From a virus, in IMG/VR virus record IMGVR_UViG_3300040801_004473, positions 1-21,528 of that record: a DNA stretch of 21,528 bases; one strand, 5' to 3'. The notes below the pieces were generated by a model, which made no database searches, had not been told where the DNA came from, and was given only the letters and a program-made list of their open reading frames with translations. Position 1 is the stretch's first letter, and every line of letters begins with the position of its first letter. A program made the position numbers and the translations under genes. Shown here one piece after another: positions 7,521 to 14,423 of this stretch.

Positions 7521-8606
7521 ATGAGCAAAAAAGAAACTACCAAGAACGGTGAAGAAAGTATGTTGTCAGAACCAATCCCTTTTATTCTTTCTGATGAGAG
7601 TGTCAATAAATCAGGTTATCGAATCATTACGAAAGGAATAGACATAGAGGAGTTCAAGAACAATCCTATCATGTTCTACAATCACTTGCGCCGCGATACT
7701 TGGGATAATAATCCCTTACCTATAGGAAAGTGGAAGAACGTGCGAATAGTAGGGAAACGTTTGCTGGCAGATGCTTGCTTTGACCTGACCGATGAGTTCG
7801 CTGCAAAAATACATAGTAAAGTAAAATTAGGCATTCTTAACGCAGCAAGTATAGGCGTTGGAGTCTCCATAACAAGTAGCAATTCCAAAGATCTAGTAAA
7901 AGGACAACAGCGGCCAACTATTACTGGCTCCATATTGATGGAGGCATCTGTTGTAGATATTCCAAGAAATGGAGGTGCTATGCGCGTCAACAACAGCATG
8001 GAAGGTACAGAGAGAACTGCGGCGAATACACTGCTGGGTGTACACCTTTGCAAAGCTGATAATAACGCTCCACGTGGATACGTAGAGCTTAATGTTAACA
8101 ATAATCCTCAAGAGCTAGAGGATATTTTACCAATACTAAACAATAATACAATGTCAGGAAACTACGACGGTATTTGCGAGCTACTTGGTTTGGATGTAAG
8201 CACCTCCCAAACTAAAATTGTCGCGGCTATTACTACGCTAAAAAATGAGCGTGACCAATACAAACAAGAAGCTGAGACACTCAACACCACTATGAAAGAG
8301 GAGCGCTGCAAGGCACTTATTGATAAAGCAGTAGAAAATCGAAAAATTACAGAAGGCCAGCACGCTGTTTGGCTTAAGATGGCACAAAACAGCTATGAGG
8401 ATACTGCTGCGGCTTTGGAAACTATGCAAGGAGCCAAAAAACTCAGCCAAGCAGTCAATGAAAGCGGTAAGAAATCTGGCGGCTCTAATGTTAAAAAGAG
8501 CGATGCTGAACTTTACGAAGCCAAATGGGAGAAAGGTGAACTCCTCTCTTGGAAAGAAGAAAACCCCGAAGAATTTGAGCGATGTAAAGCCGCTTTTGAA
8601 GATTAA
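7521..8606 (+). CDS. Prohead maturation protease fused to scaffold domain (Mu gpI-like)
   Basis: 361 residues. The N-terminal 150 residues form a prohead serine protease. There is a catalytic-type His in MFYNH (H55), a Ser in LNAASIGVGV (S110) within the A-S-I/V-G-V signature, and an acidic residue in LMEASVVDIP (E141/D146). Residues about 205-361 are charged and helical (TTLKNERDQYKQEAETLN), with a C-terminal block KWEKGELLSWKEENPEEFERC that looks like a scaffold tail. The protein would build the prohead interior and then cleave scaffold and capsid. As in Mu, the C-terminal scaffold may also be made alone from an internal start: M211 (ATG at 8151, preceded by the A-rich CAATAATACA) marks the beginning of that part. 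It is the first gene of the plus-strand operon. The M1 start gives the best A/T-rich leader. Confidence 0.88.
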   Translation: MSKKETTKNGEESMLSEPIPFILSDESVNKSGYRIITKGIDIEEFKNNPIMFYNHLRRDTWDNNPLPIGKWKNVRIVGKRLLADACFDLTDEFAAKIHSKVKLGILNAASIGVGVSITSSNSKDLVKGQQRPTITGSILMEASVVDIPRNGGAMRVNNSMEGTERTAANTLLGVHLCKADNNAPRGYVELNVNNNPQELEDILPILNNNTMSGNYDGICELLGLDVSTSQTKIVAAITTLKNERDQYKQEAETLNTTMKEERCKALIDKAVENRKITEGQHAVWLKMAQNSYEDTAAALETMQGAKKLSQAVNESGKKSGGSNVKKSDAELYEAKWEKGELLSWKEENPEEFERCKAAFED

Positions 8607-8696
8607 AATAAGTATAAAATAATTTGCTATAATCAATATAAATAAACTCAAAACCAACCCGAACCACTTTTTTTTATAACCAATCTTATTACAATT

Positions 8697-9188
8697 ATGA
8701 AAACACTAATAATTTGGGGCATGCTATTCAGTGCGCTTGCTTTGATGGCTCATTTATTTCCTTATCAAGCATCCTCAACTCCTTGTCCTTGCTCGGATGA
8801 CTACCTAGTTGCGGTAGACGAAGCTTCGCCGTTGTCAGTTACGCCCATTGAGAGCGAACGACTGGTAGAAGTAGCTAATGAAGGGCGCTATGACTTATGT
8901 CCCTTTTGCTTGGAAGACGACGTTTGGGAAGACAATGAATCAACACATATCCCACTGTCTACTGAACAAGACAATGCAAAGGAGTCTACCCCAGTTACCT
9001 ACAATATGTACAGCACGAAACGCCAATTCCCTTCCTATATACCTTCTCATTTTGAGGGGAAGGGATACACACAGCGTATCCAGTACTCTACTGAGGATAG
9101 TACACATTACCACCCTAGACATATCGCTTATCGGTCTAAGTATGGACAGCATTATGCTAGGAGGCAATTAAGTCAGAGAAATCAATAG
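8697..9188 (+). CDS. Small exported or membrane-anchored protein with cysteine pairs, function unknown
   Basis: 163 residues, not recognised. Residues 3-21 form a hydrophobic stretch after a single Lys (TLIIWGMLFSALALMAHLF), a signal peptide or signal anchor. After it come CPC (C30, C32) and CPFC (C68-C71), so four cysteines lie outside the membrane in a position to form disulfides or bind metal. The C-terminal half is rich in Tyr, His, Ser and Arg (for example YHPRHIAYRSKYGQHYARR) and predicted to be disordered. The gene sits between the protease/scaffold and a second membrane protein gene, with 90 bp of A/T-rich leader. An envelope role in lysis (spanin-like), superinfection exclusion or a moron are all possible, and the sequence does not decide between them. 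A lipoprotein is unlikely because no lipobox cysteine follows the hydrophobic core directly. Confidence 0.65.
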   Translation: MKTLIIWGMLFSALALMAHLFPYQASSTPCPCSDDYLVAVDEASPLSVTPIESERLVEVANEGRYDLCPFCLEDDVWEDNESTHIPLSTEQDNAKESTPVTYNMYSTKRQFPSYIPSHFEGKGYTQRIQYSTEDSTHYHPRHIAYRSKYGQHYARRQLSQRNQ

Positions 9189-9238
9189 CAACCCGTTTTA
9201 CAACTTTCACTTATAACCGAGTAAATAATCAACATACT

Positions 9239-9613
9239 ATGGAGCTATTGTTATTGTTCGACAATAATATCGTCGACTTCAGCAAAGTACTGGAGAATAG
9301 CCTTGTAGGCGGTCTCTTAGTTGCATTCGCAGCTACATTCGTAAAACCTGTCCTCAACAGCTTAATATCTAGCAACGAGCAGAATACCAAAAGTAATGCT
9401 GATAGCGCGGTTGCTCTCAGTCAGATGACGGCTAATCAAGGACAAGCAAATACGACGATTATCAACAACCAAGCAGACGCCGCCAAGCAAGCCGCACAGT
9501 ACCATCAGGATAATTTAGAACGCAACATGAGACTAGATTCCGATTTAAAGGAGCTACGCTCCGAAATTGGACAGAAGTTACTGCAAATTCTAGATGCTGT
9601 CTCTAGTGGCTAA
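9239..9613 (+). CDS. Small single-span membrane protein with coiled coil, holin- or spanin-like position
   Basis: 124 residues, not recognised as a named family. Residues 21-38 (SLVGGLLVAFAATFVKPV) form one likely membrane segment near the N-terminus. The rest is hydrophilic: an Asn/Gln/Ala-rich middle (NQGQANTTIINNQADAAKQAAQ), then a heptad-like helix (LERNMRLDSDLKELRSEIGQKLLQILDAV). A short membrane anchor plus coiled coil is seen in some holins and inner-membrane spanins, but also in other phage membrane proteins, so lysis is only a hypothesis. It directly follows the exported Cys protein and precedes the capsid gene. The ATG follows an A/T-rich leader (AATCAACATACT). Confidence 0.6.
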   Translation: MELLLLFDNNIVDFSKVLENSLVGGLLVAFAATFVKPVLNSLISSNEQNTKSNADSAVALSQMTANQGQANTTIINNQADAAKQAAQYHQDNLERNMRLDSDLKELRSEIGQKLLQILDAVSSG

Positions 9614-9681
9614 GAGAGCTGTAGATCACCAGACAATACCCTTATGACCAATTTCTTTGAATAACCATTAAATCAACCGAT

Positions 9682-10611
9682 ATGCCACTAAAAAAAGGGC
9701 TGTTTACTAAACTCCTTGTAGGTAAGGACAACGAATACTTGCACGAGAATTGGTTCCTTCAGTATGGAATGAATATGGATAAACAAATTGATGAATACAA
9801 TACCATCCATTTCACACACAAAGGGACTATTGGAGGTGGAGTAATTAAAAATCCTGTTTATCCATTGCCTCTATTAACACGTACGGATCTACCTGATTCT
9901 ATCGAATGTGCACCGTATGCTACTCCAGCAGGCTTACTCCCTTCTATTGACACACACGGACTTCCTTACGACAAGAGAAAGAGCGTACTTAAAGATTTGC
10001 GGGAGGAAATGCTTGATGACATTGTGAGAGAAGGAATCTGGAACACTTCTCCCTATGAAGACACGCTTGATACGCCAATTATTATGGCTACTGGGCCTGT
10101 TGTCAATGGCTATAAATCTATTATCAAGGCTGATATTCAAAAGTTCCGTACCGCCGTGAACAAACGATATCCTGGACTAACTAGAAAAAAGTGGGTCATG
10201 ATTTTGGAATCCGAAGACTTCTGGGAATTGGTCAACAACGATAGCACCTTACAGATGCAAATAGCTTACAACAACAAGGTGGGTGATCTTGATGCGCCTA
10301 AGAGAGTAGTCATTAATGAAGTAGAGATTAGAGAAGATAATCGTTTACCATTCTATGATGGAACTACTCAACAGCGTCTACCGTTTGGTTCCGTTCCAGT
10401 TCTAGGTACCGATCTTAAAGTTGCCACAGCTTTCATTGGTAACAAGTCTTTCATTAAAGGTTTTGGTAAGCTGGAGTTCTTCGATAACAAGAAGGAAGCG
10501 CTGTATCAAGCAGACATTGTCTCGCTCTTACAACACGCTTACATAGGCCCTCCTTCAAAAGACCTCCAGAGCAATCTGAAATTTTTGGGAGGTATTAAAA
10601 AAACTCCCTAG
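9682..10611 (+). CDS. Major capsid protein (HK97-fold, Mu gpT-position)
   Basis: 309 residues, the same size class as the Mu major head protein. Position is the main support: it follows the protease/scaffold and two small genes, precedes the tail sheath, and is followed by a strong hairpin, as expected for a very highly expressed gene. Sequence features fit an HK97-like shell protein. A surface-helix region (KRKSVLKDLREEMLDDIVREGIW) is followed by beta-rich segments with a conserved-looking RKKWVMILESEDFWELVN helix and a GTDLKVATAFIGNKSFIKGFGKLEFFDNKKEA P-domain-like strand pattern. There is no obvious long N-terminal delta domain to be cleaved. The family is inferred, and the exact family name is not certain. 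Confidence 0.8.
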   Translation: MPLKKGLFTKLLVGKDNEYLHENWFLQYGMNMDKQIDEYNTIHFTHKGTIGGGVIKNPVYPLPLLTRTDLPDSIECAPYATPAGLLPSIDTHGLPYDKRKSVLKDLREEMLDDIVREGIWNTSPYEDTLDTPIIMATGPVVNGYKSIIKADIQKFRTAVNKRYPGLTRKKWVMILESEDFWELVNNDSTLQMQIAYNNKVGDLDAPKRVVINEVEIREDNRLPFYDGTTQQRLPFGSVPVLGTDLKVATAFIGNKSFIKGFGKLEFFDNKKEALYQADIVSLLQHAYIGPPSKDLQSNLKFLGGIKKTP

Positions 10612-10630
10612 CAGAATTATTATACGAGGT

Positions 10631-10676
10631 AGCAGCACGGTCTTCTCGTGCTGCTGCTTCCATTATTCATTTTTTT
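10631..10676 (+). terminator. Hairpin with trailing T tract after the capsid gene
   Basis: AGCAGCACG (10631-10639) pairs perfectly with CGTGCTGCT (10647-10655) around a 7-nt loop. A T-rich stretch ending in seven Ts lies 14-20 nt further on. It sits 20 bp after the capsid stop and before a lower-demand gene, so it probably acts as a partial terminator or a 3' stabiliser that separates capsid expression from the tail genes. The T tract is not directly attached to the stem, which weakens the intrinsic-terminator reading. Confidence 0.6.
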
Positions 10677-10691
10677 AACCATACACAGAAT

Positions 10692-11309
10692 ATGGCGAAG
10701 AGAAAAGGCCGCTGTCGTGATCAGCATCACGGTAGTTCTTCTTCAGATAACCATCAAAATCAAATAATCATGGCATTAGAGAAACAAGTCGAAGAGCTAG
10801 AGACCAAAGTACAACAAAAACAAGCAGAGCTAGACGTGATCAAGCAAGAAACAGCTCTCCAGTTGGAAGAACAAGAGAAGGAATTGACAGCAACTAAAAA
10901 AGAACTCGCTATCGCTCGTTCTACTGCAACTAAGGCAAAAAACGCTTTAGAGAGTAATCTACAAGAGTTGACTACTACTCAAGAGAAACTTGAGAAAACC
11001 AACAAAAGATTAGCTCGAGAGGTAGATGAACGCGCTAATGCATTAGCAGAGAAAGAGGCGCAAATTGAGGCATTACAAGCACAGCTCTCTAAATCTACCA
11101 CAAAGGCACTTAGTAGTAAGAAGCTTGCCGCAAAAGCGTTAAAAATTCTTCTACAAGAGGACAAGGCACAAGTCTACGTAGCAGTTGACGGCCATGTCTT
11201 CACGAGCGAACACACAGCTATCAACTATCGAAAAAAGTACAACAAAGCTTATAAGATTGCTAAACTTATCAACGGTAAGGAAGTGGCCTTATTGGAGTCT
11301 TTGGTGTAG
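10692..11309 (+). CDS. Coiled-coil virion-region protein, function unknown
   Basis: 205 residues. After a basic, His/Ser-rich start (MAKRKGRCRDQHHGSSSS) the protein is one long charged coiled coil from about residue 28 to 135, rich in Glu, Lys, Gln and Ala heptads. A short C-terminal module follows, YVAVDGHVFTSEHTAINYRK, a pattern I associate with a small domain in proteins found next to capsid genes in Bacteroidota phages. Its place between major capsid and sheath suggests a head decoration, head completion or scaffold-like role, but no function can be assigned from sequence. M27 (IIMALEKQ) is a possible alternative start that would drop the basic leader. Confidence 0.7.
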   Translation: MAKRKGRCRDQHHGSSSSDNHQNQIIMALEKQVEELETKVQQKQAELDVIKQETALQLEEQEKELTATKKELAIARSTATKAKNALESNLQELTTTQEKLEKTNKRLAREVDERANALAEKEAQIEALQAQLSKSTTKALSSKKLAAKALKILLQEDKAQVYVAVDGHVFTSEHTAINYRKKYNKAYKIAKLINGKEVALLESLV

Positions 11310-11371
11310 TCTTTTGGCAGAAGACCTAGCTTAAAAAAATCTATTTTAAACAACTTCTAAATACCTTATAC

Positions 11372-12622
11372 ATGGCTTATCCAAGCTTCATCGTCAATAT
11401 TGAAAACGGCAACCTCAATCGTCCAGACGCCAACGTCGATAACGTAGCTGCTTTGGTAGTTTCTAGTTTCAATGGGCTAGCACCAATGGAGCCTGAGATT
11501 CTGTACAGTTTGAAACAGGCAGAAGATTTTGGATTCTCTGAAGCAAGCGACGCCGCTTCTGGCCTGTTGCATTATGAGAACATCAAAGAATTTTTTAGAG
11601 AGAATCCCAACGGAGAACTGCATGTCGTAGCCACTGCCTCTACTGTCACAGTGGATACCATGTTGGGAAACAATACTACGCCTGGTACCATAGAGCCATT
11701 TATTATAGCTCAAGGTGGACGCATCAAACAGCTGGCCATTATGGCCGACGAAGCAGACTCCAACTGGTTTGAGGATAATCTGGTCGCCAACGACTATGTG
11801 AGCAAAGCTCAAGCATTCTGTGATCGATTATCTAAAAATCATATGCCACTAGATGTCGTATTTTTGGAAGGACATGGATTCAACGCTACTCCTGCTGATG
11901 CGCTAGACTTGCGTACCAAAAACGCGTCTAATGTTGCTGTAGTTATTGGAGGAGACTACGATGTATCCAGTTTGATGACCAGTATTGATGGACAGGGCTA
12001 CGCTTCAATCGGTACCGTGCTTGGTAGTAGTACCAAGAAGGCTGTTCATGAATCAATCGCTTGGGCTAAACCAGAGAACAGTATCACTAGTGAAGTGGGT
12101 AATCGATTTTTAAAGGTACGGTACGTCTCGGATATGACTGTTGGTGACCCCTACGCAAGTAATCCAGATCTATTAGAAGTATTACATAACAAAGGGTACA
12201 TTTTTCCTCGTCGCGTTCCTTATCTATCTGGGTACTTCTGGAATCAATCCAATAACTGCGTACCAGTATCTAATGATATCGACTCCATTGAATTAATGCA
12301 AGTTATGAACAAGGCTATACGCCTTACAGGGGAAGTTATTACACCTTATTTAAATCGGAGTTATAACTTGACTTCAACAGGTCGTCTAACTGCGTTGCAG
12401 CGTCAGACGATTGTGGCTGAAATTAGAACGAAGTTAGAAACTAACATGGCGAATAATATCAGTGCAATCTCTACGATTGTAGTTGACCCAGATACAGATG
12501 ACAACAACGCGCCTTATCTATCATTAGTTGTCGATAAGACGCTGCGTGTCCGTCTGGGGCTTCAACCAAAGGGTAAAACAGAGCAAGTTATTTTTAGTGC
12601 TGGATATCAGGCTACAGCATAG
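11372..12622 (+). CDS. Phage tail sheath protein (DUF2586-like)
   Basis: 416 residues. The protein begins with the typical sheath opening (YPSFIVNIENGNLNRPDANVDNVAALVVSS) and has an inner alternating alpha/beta region with a Rossmann-like strand (NVAVVIGGDYD, residues about 187-197). Its C-terminal part resembles the sheath handshake region (FLKVRYVSDMTVGDPYASN, then GYIFPRRVPYLSGYFWNQSNNC). Late segments SIELMQVMNKAIRLTGEVITPYL and LSLVVDKTLRVRLGLQPKGKTE fit DUF2586 sheaths of Bacteroidota myoviruses. Sheath subunits form the contractile outer tube that drives DNA delivery. It is followed after 47 bp by the tail tube gene, the standard order. Confidence 0.88.
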   Translation: MAYPSFIVNIENGNLNRPDANVDNVAALVVSSFNGLAPMEPEILYSLKQAEDFGFSEASDAASGLLHYENIKEFFRENPNGELHVVATASTVTVDTMLGNNTTPGTIEPFIIAQGGRIKQLAIMADEADSNWFEDNLVANDYVSKAQAFCDRLSKNHMPLDVVFLEGHGFNATPADALDLRTKNASNVAVVIGGDYDVSSLMTSIDGQGYASIGTVLGSSTKKAVHESIAWAKPENSITSEVGNRFLKVRYVSDMTVGDPYASNPDLLEVLHNKGYIFPRRVPYLSGYFWNQSNNCVPVSNDIDSIELMQVMNKAIRLTGEVITPYLNRSYNLTSTGRLTALQRQTIVAEIRTKLETNMANNISAISTIVVDPDTDDNNAPYLSLVVDKTLRVRLGLQPKGKTEQVIFSAGYQATA

Positions 12623-12669
12623 GATAGTATGTAACAAAAAAATATTTAAACAATTTAAAAAAAATAGGT

Positions 12670-13089
12670 ATGGCGCTTGAATTTCAAGGACGTGATTACA
12701 GTTACGCGGACATTAGTTTCTCTTTTATGGGAGCAACAGATATTGGGGGAGTCACCGCTATCAGTTACAAGATCAAACGTAATAGTGAGAATATTATGGG
12801 GGCAGGTGCAGAACCAATCGGATACACACTAGGTACCAAAGAATACGAGGGTTCTATGACGGTTACTCTTGGAACTTGGATGGAAATGTGCAAAGCTAAT
12901 GACGTAGCTACCCTGACAGACGCTCCAGCTTTTAATATAGTACTAGGGCTCAGTGATGGAACAGAAGCAATGGATACTATTGAAATAGGATATGTCCGCA
13001 TTACTGAAGATGGTTTTGATGGCAGTTCGGGAGACAGTACGCTTCCAGTCGAGCTGCCCTTCATATTTGCACGACTCAAACGAGGCTAG
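12670..13089 (+). CDS. Phage tail tube protein
   Basis: 139 residues, the right size for a contractile-tail inner tube subunit. The sequence is beta-rich: an opening YSYADISFSFMGATDIGGVTAI pair, a GYTLGTKEYEGSMTVTLG hairpin with the conserved-type TLG-x-x-x-YEGS pattern, then FNIVLGLSDGTEAMDTIEIGYVRITEDGFDGSSGD and a final LPVELPFIFARLKRG. Tube proteins of Mu (gpM) and Bacteroidota myoviruses share this layout. Subunits stack as hexameric rings around the tape measure protein, inside the sheath. The gene is preceded by a very A-rich leader (AATTTAAAAAAAATAGGT). Confidence 0.85.
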   Translation: MALEFQGRDYSYADISFSFMGATDIGGVTAISYKIKRNSENIMGAGAEPIGYTLGTKEYEGSMTVTLGTWMEMCKANDVATLTDAPAFNIVLGLSDGTEAMDTIEIGYVRITEDGFDGSSGDSTLPVELPFIFARLKRG

Positions 13090-13152
13090 AGCAAATACCA
13101 TAGGCTACATTCTCAAACTACCAACTATACTACAAACACAAGAGTAAAAATT

Positions 13153-13587
13153 ATGGACAATCAATATACGGCGGATGAACGCCAACTGGAGGAGCTAGAA
13201 CTTTCTAAGGAGCAGCTCAAAGCATGGGGAGATAGATACAGTAAATACACTCTATCCGAAGAACAAGTGCAGCAACTGAAAAGTCAGCACGGAGCGGGTA
13301 AAATAATTGTAGTGACTGTGTGCAATCAAAAGGTCTATTTTCTTGATCCTAATCATTCCAAGAACTACTTTCATACGGCCAAACGTGTGTTGAGGCTTCA
13401 ACAAATGAAAGATATGGCAGGGGCAGGTGAAGTCATTTTTAACGAGTGCTATCTTGGCGGCATCGGTGTCAACAGTATAGACGAAAAAATTAATGAAGTC
13501 GACCGAAATACTCCTTTGTATTTTAGCCTTTGCGTTGCGCTCAATAATCTTATGGAGTTGCATTTGGGCTCTTTTACGACCGCGTAG
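13153..13587 (+). CDS. Tail assembly chaperone, short form (gpE-like), with -1 frameshift site
   Basis: 144 residues when read in zero frame, ending MELHLGSFTTA. It is mostly helical with a charged N-terminus (RQLEELELSKEQLKAWGDRY) and a central strand pair (KIIVVTVCNQKVYFLDPN). It does not resemble a capsid or baseplate protein, and it lies between the tail tube and the DUF6046 gene, where myoviruses keep their tail assembly chaperones. The decisive evidence is the heptamer T_TTG_GGC at 13563-13569, a canonical X_XXY_YYZ slippery site in the zero frame. It lies 15 nt before the zero-frame stop and switches into a well-formed coding frame. In P2, Mu and lambda this arrangement makes a short and a long chaperone that wrap the tape measure protein before tube polymerisation. 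Here the tape measure gene is not adjacent. Confidence 0.8.
   Translation: MDNQYTADERQLEELELSKEQLKAWGDRYSKYTLSEEQVQQLKSQHGAGKIIVVTVCNQKVYFLDPNHSKNYFHTAKRVLRLQQMKDMAGAGEVIFNECYLGGIGVNSIDEKINEVDRNTPLYFSLCVALNNLMELHLGSFTTA
13563..13569 (+). promoter_or_regulatory. Slippery heptamer T_TTG_GGC for -1 programmed ribosomal frameshifting
   Basis: In zero frame the codons are CAT TTG GGC; sliding back one base gives TTT GGG, a full X_XXY_YYZ re-pairing. An imperfect hairpin follows directly, with core TACG (13575-13578), loop ACCG and CGTA (13583-13586), flanked by T-G and T-A pairs. A perfect 11-bp inverted repeat lies further on (13603-13613 with 13645-13655). Either could stimulate slippage. Confidence 0.72.
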
Positions 13588-13769
13588 GAAAGCTCTTAGA
13601 ACAGCATCCATCCATCACGAATTCAAAATGGGACATGTTTCGGAGGATGGATGCTTGTATTTTTTCCTACGCAAAAATAGATCCCGCAACACTATCGCCA
13701 GAGGAGTACTTCAGATTTTTTAGGTACATCGAATATACCCGAAAAGAAGAACGTAAAAACAGCACGTAA
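13569..13769 (+). CDS. Frameshift extension of the tail assembly chaperone (gpE'-like), read in the -1 frame
   Basis: The -1 frame is open from 13548 (after a TAA at 13545) to a TAA at 13767-13769 and has no ATG start before the overlap, so it can only be made by slippage or as a cryptic product. From the slip point it encodes 66 residues beginning LFYDRVGKLLEQHP, with a plausible compact helical domain (KWDMFRRMDACIF, LSPEEYFRFFRYIEY) and a basic end (TRKEERKNST). Slippage at 13563-13569 would give a 205-residue fusion (139 + 66). The stop lies one base before the ATG of the DUF6046 gene, which leaves no room for another gene and supports real coding here. The competing +1-frame reading looks non-protein-like (strings of Leu/Arg/Ile without structure). 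Confidence 0.75.
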   Translation, partial: LFYDRVGKLLEQHPSITNSKWDMFRRMDACIFSYAKIDPATLSPEEYFRFFRYIEYTRKEERKNST

Positions 13770-13770
13770 G

Positions 13771-14418
13771 ATGGGAGCAGATTTCAAAATTGATTTAGCA
13801 CAAGCATATGCCAACACATTCGGTGTACGTCGACAGATATTTGTTCCAGAGCCAATTGAAAGCAACGAAAGCTCAAATGGCTTCAAAAAAGGAGAAGCAC
13901 CTCAAAATAAGGTAGTTAAATTTGATTCACTTCCTAAGTTGAAATTTGACGATTCTTCTGTAAAGAGCAGTCTGGGAACCTTAGTACTATCGCCTATTAC
14001 CTTCAAAGGAGGGTCGTACAAAGAGCGACAAGAGGATGGACGAATTATCAATAGTACCTACAGCGAGTTACAACTCACACCCACTGCAACTTTGGATGTA
14101 ACATTTAAGAAAAGAATTGTAGAAACACCTAGATACGGGGGGAATGGCTCTTTTGATGAATTAACGGGAACCGAAGACCCAAGCGTTGTTATTAGAGGAT
14201 TTCTTATAGGAGAAGACTTGAAACGGCCAGAGTCTCAAATTAGAGACCTAGTTAATCTAGAGCAAGTACCACACGCTATACAGGTGGTTTGTGATTATCT
14301 AGGTTGGCTCAATATCCACTATTTGGTTGTCAAAGAAGTGAAGTTTCCTATGTTGAAAGGGCAACCGTCGACACAACCTTTTGAGATGCTTTGTAAAGCA
14401 AGTATTCCTGATAATTAA
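13771..14418 (+). CDS. DUF6046-like phage tail protein
   Basis: 215 residues. The conserved region PTATLDVTFKKRIVETPRYGGNGSF, followed by a SVVIRGFLIGEDLKRPESQIRDL segment and a C-terminal HYLVVKEVKFPMLKGQPSTQPFEMLCKASI block, matches the pattern I associate with DUF6046. That family occurs in Mu-like phages of Bacteroidota between the tape measure and LysM/gpD genes. A baseplate or tail-end role is likely by position, comparable to the Mu gp43 slot, but has not been shown for the family as far as I can state. It begins one base after the stop of the frameshift extension and ends 5 bp before the next ATG, so translation is probably coupled. Confidence 0.72.
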   Translation: MGADFKIDLAQAYANTFGVRRQIFVPEPIESNESSNGFKKGEAPQNKVVKFDSLPKLKFDDSSVKSSLGTLVLSPITFKGGSYKERQEDGRIINSTYSELQLTPTATLDVTFKKRIVETPRYGGNGSFDELTGTEDPSVVIRGFLIGEDLKRPESQIRDLVNLEQVPHAIQVVCDYLGWLNIHYLVVKEVKFPMLKGQPSTQPFEMLCKASIPDN

Positions 14419-14423
14419 CTACT

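Noticed and set aside
8238-8657. 139-codon minus-strand frame opposite the protease/scaffold gene
   Set aside because: Antisense shadow of a clear coding gene; rich in Phe/Leu/Ile as expected from reading charged helical codons backwards.
11309-11325. GTCTT...AAGAC hairpin after the coiled-coil gene as a terminator
   Set aside because: Only 5 bp of stem and no T tract directly after it; too weak to list.
13493-13723. 76-codon plus-strand frame (+1 relative to the chaperone) as a separate gene
   Set aside because: Its start lies deep inside the chaperone gene and its translation is unstructured. The -1 frame gives a better protein, a canonical slippery site and an end adjoining the next gene.
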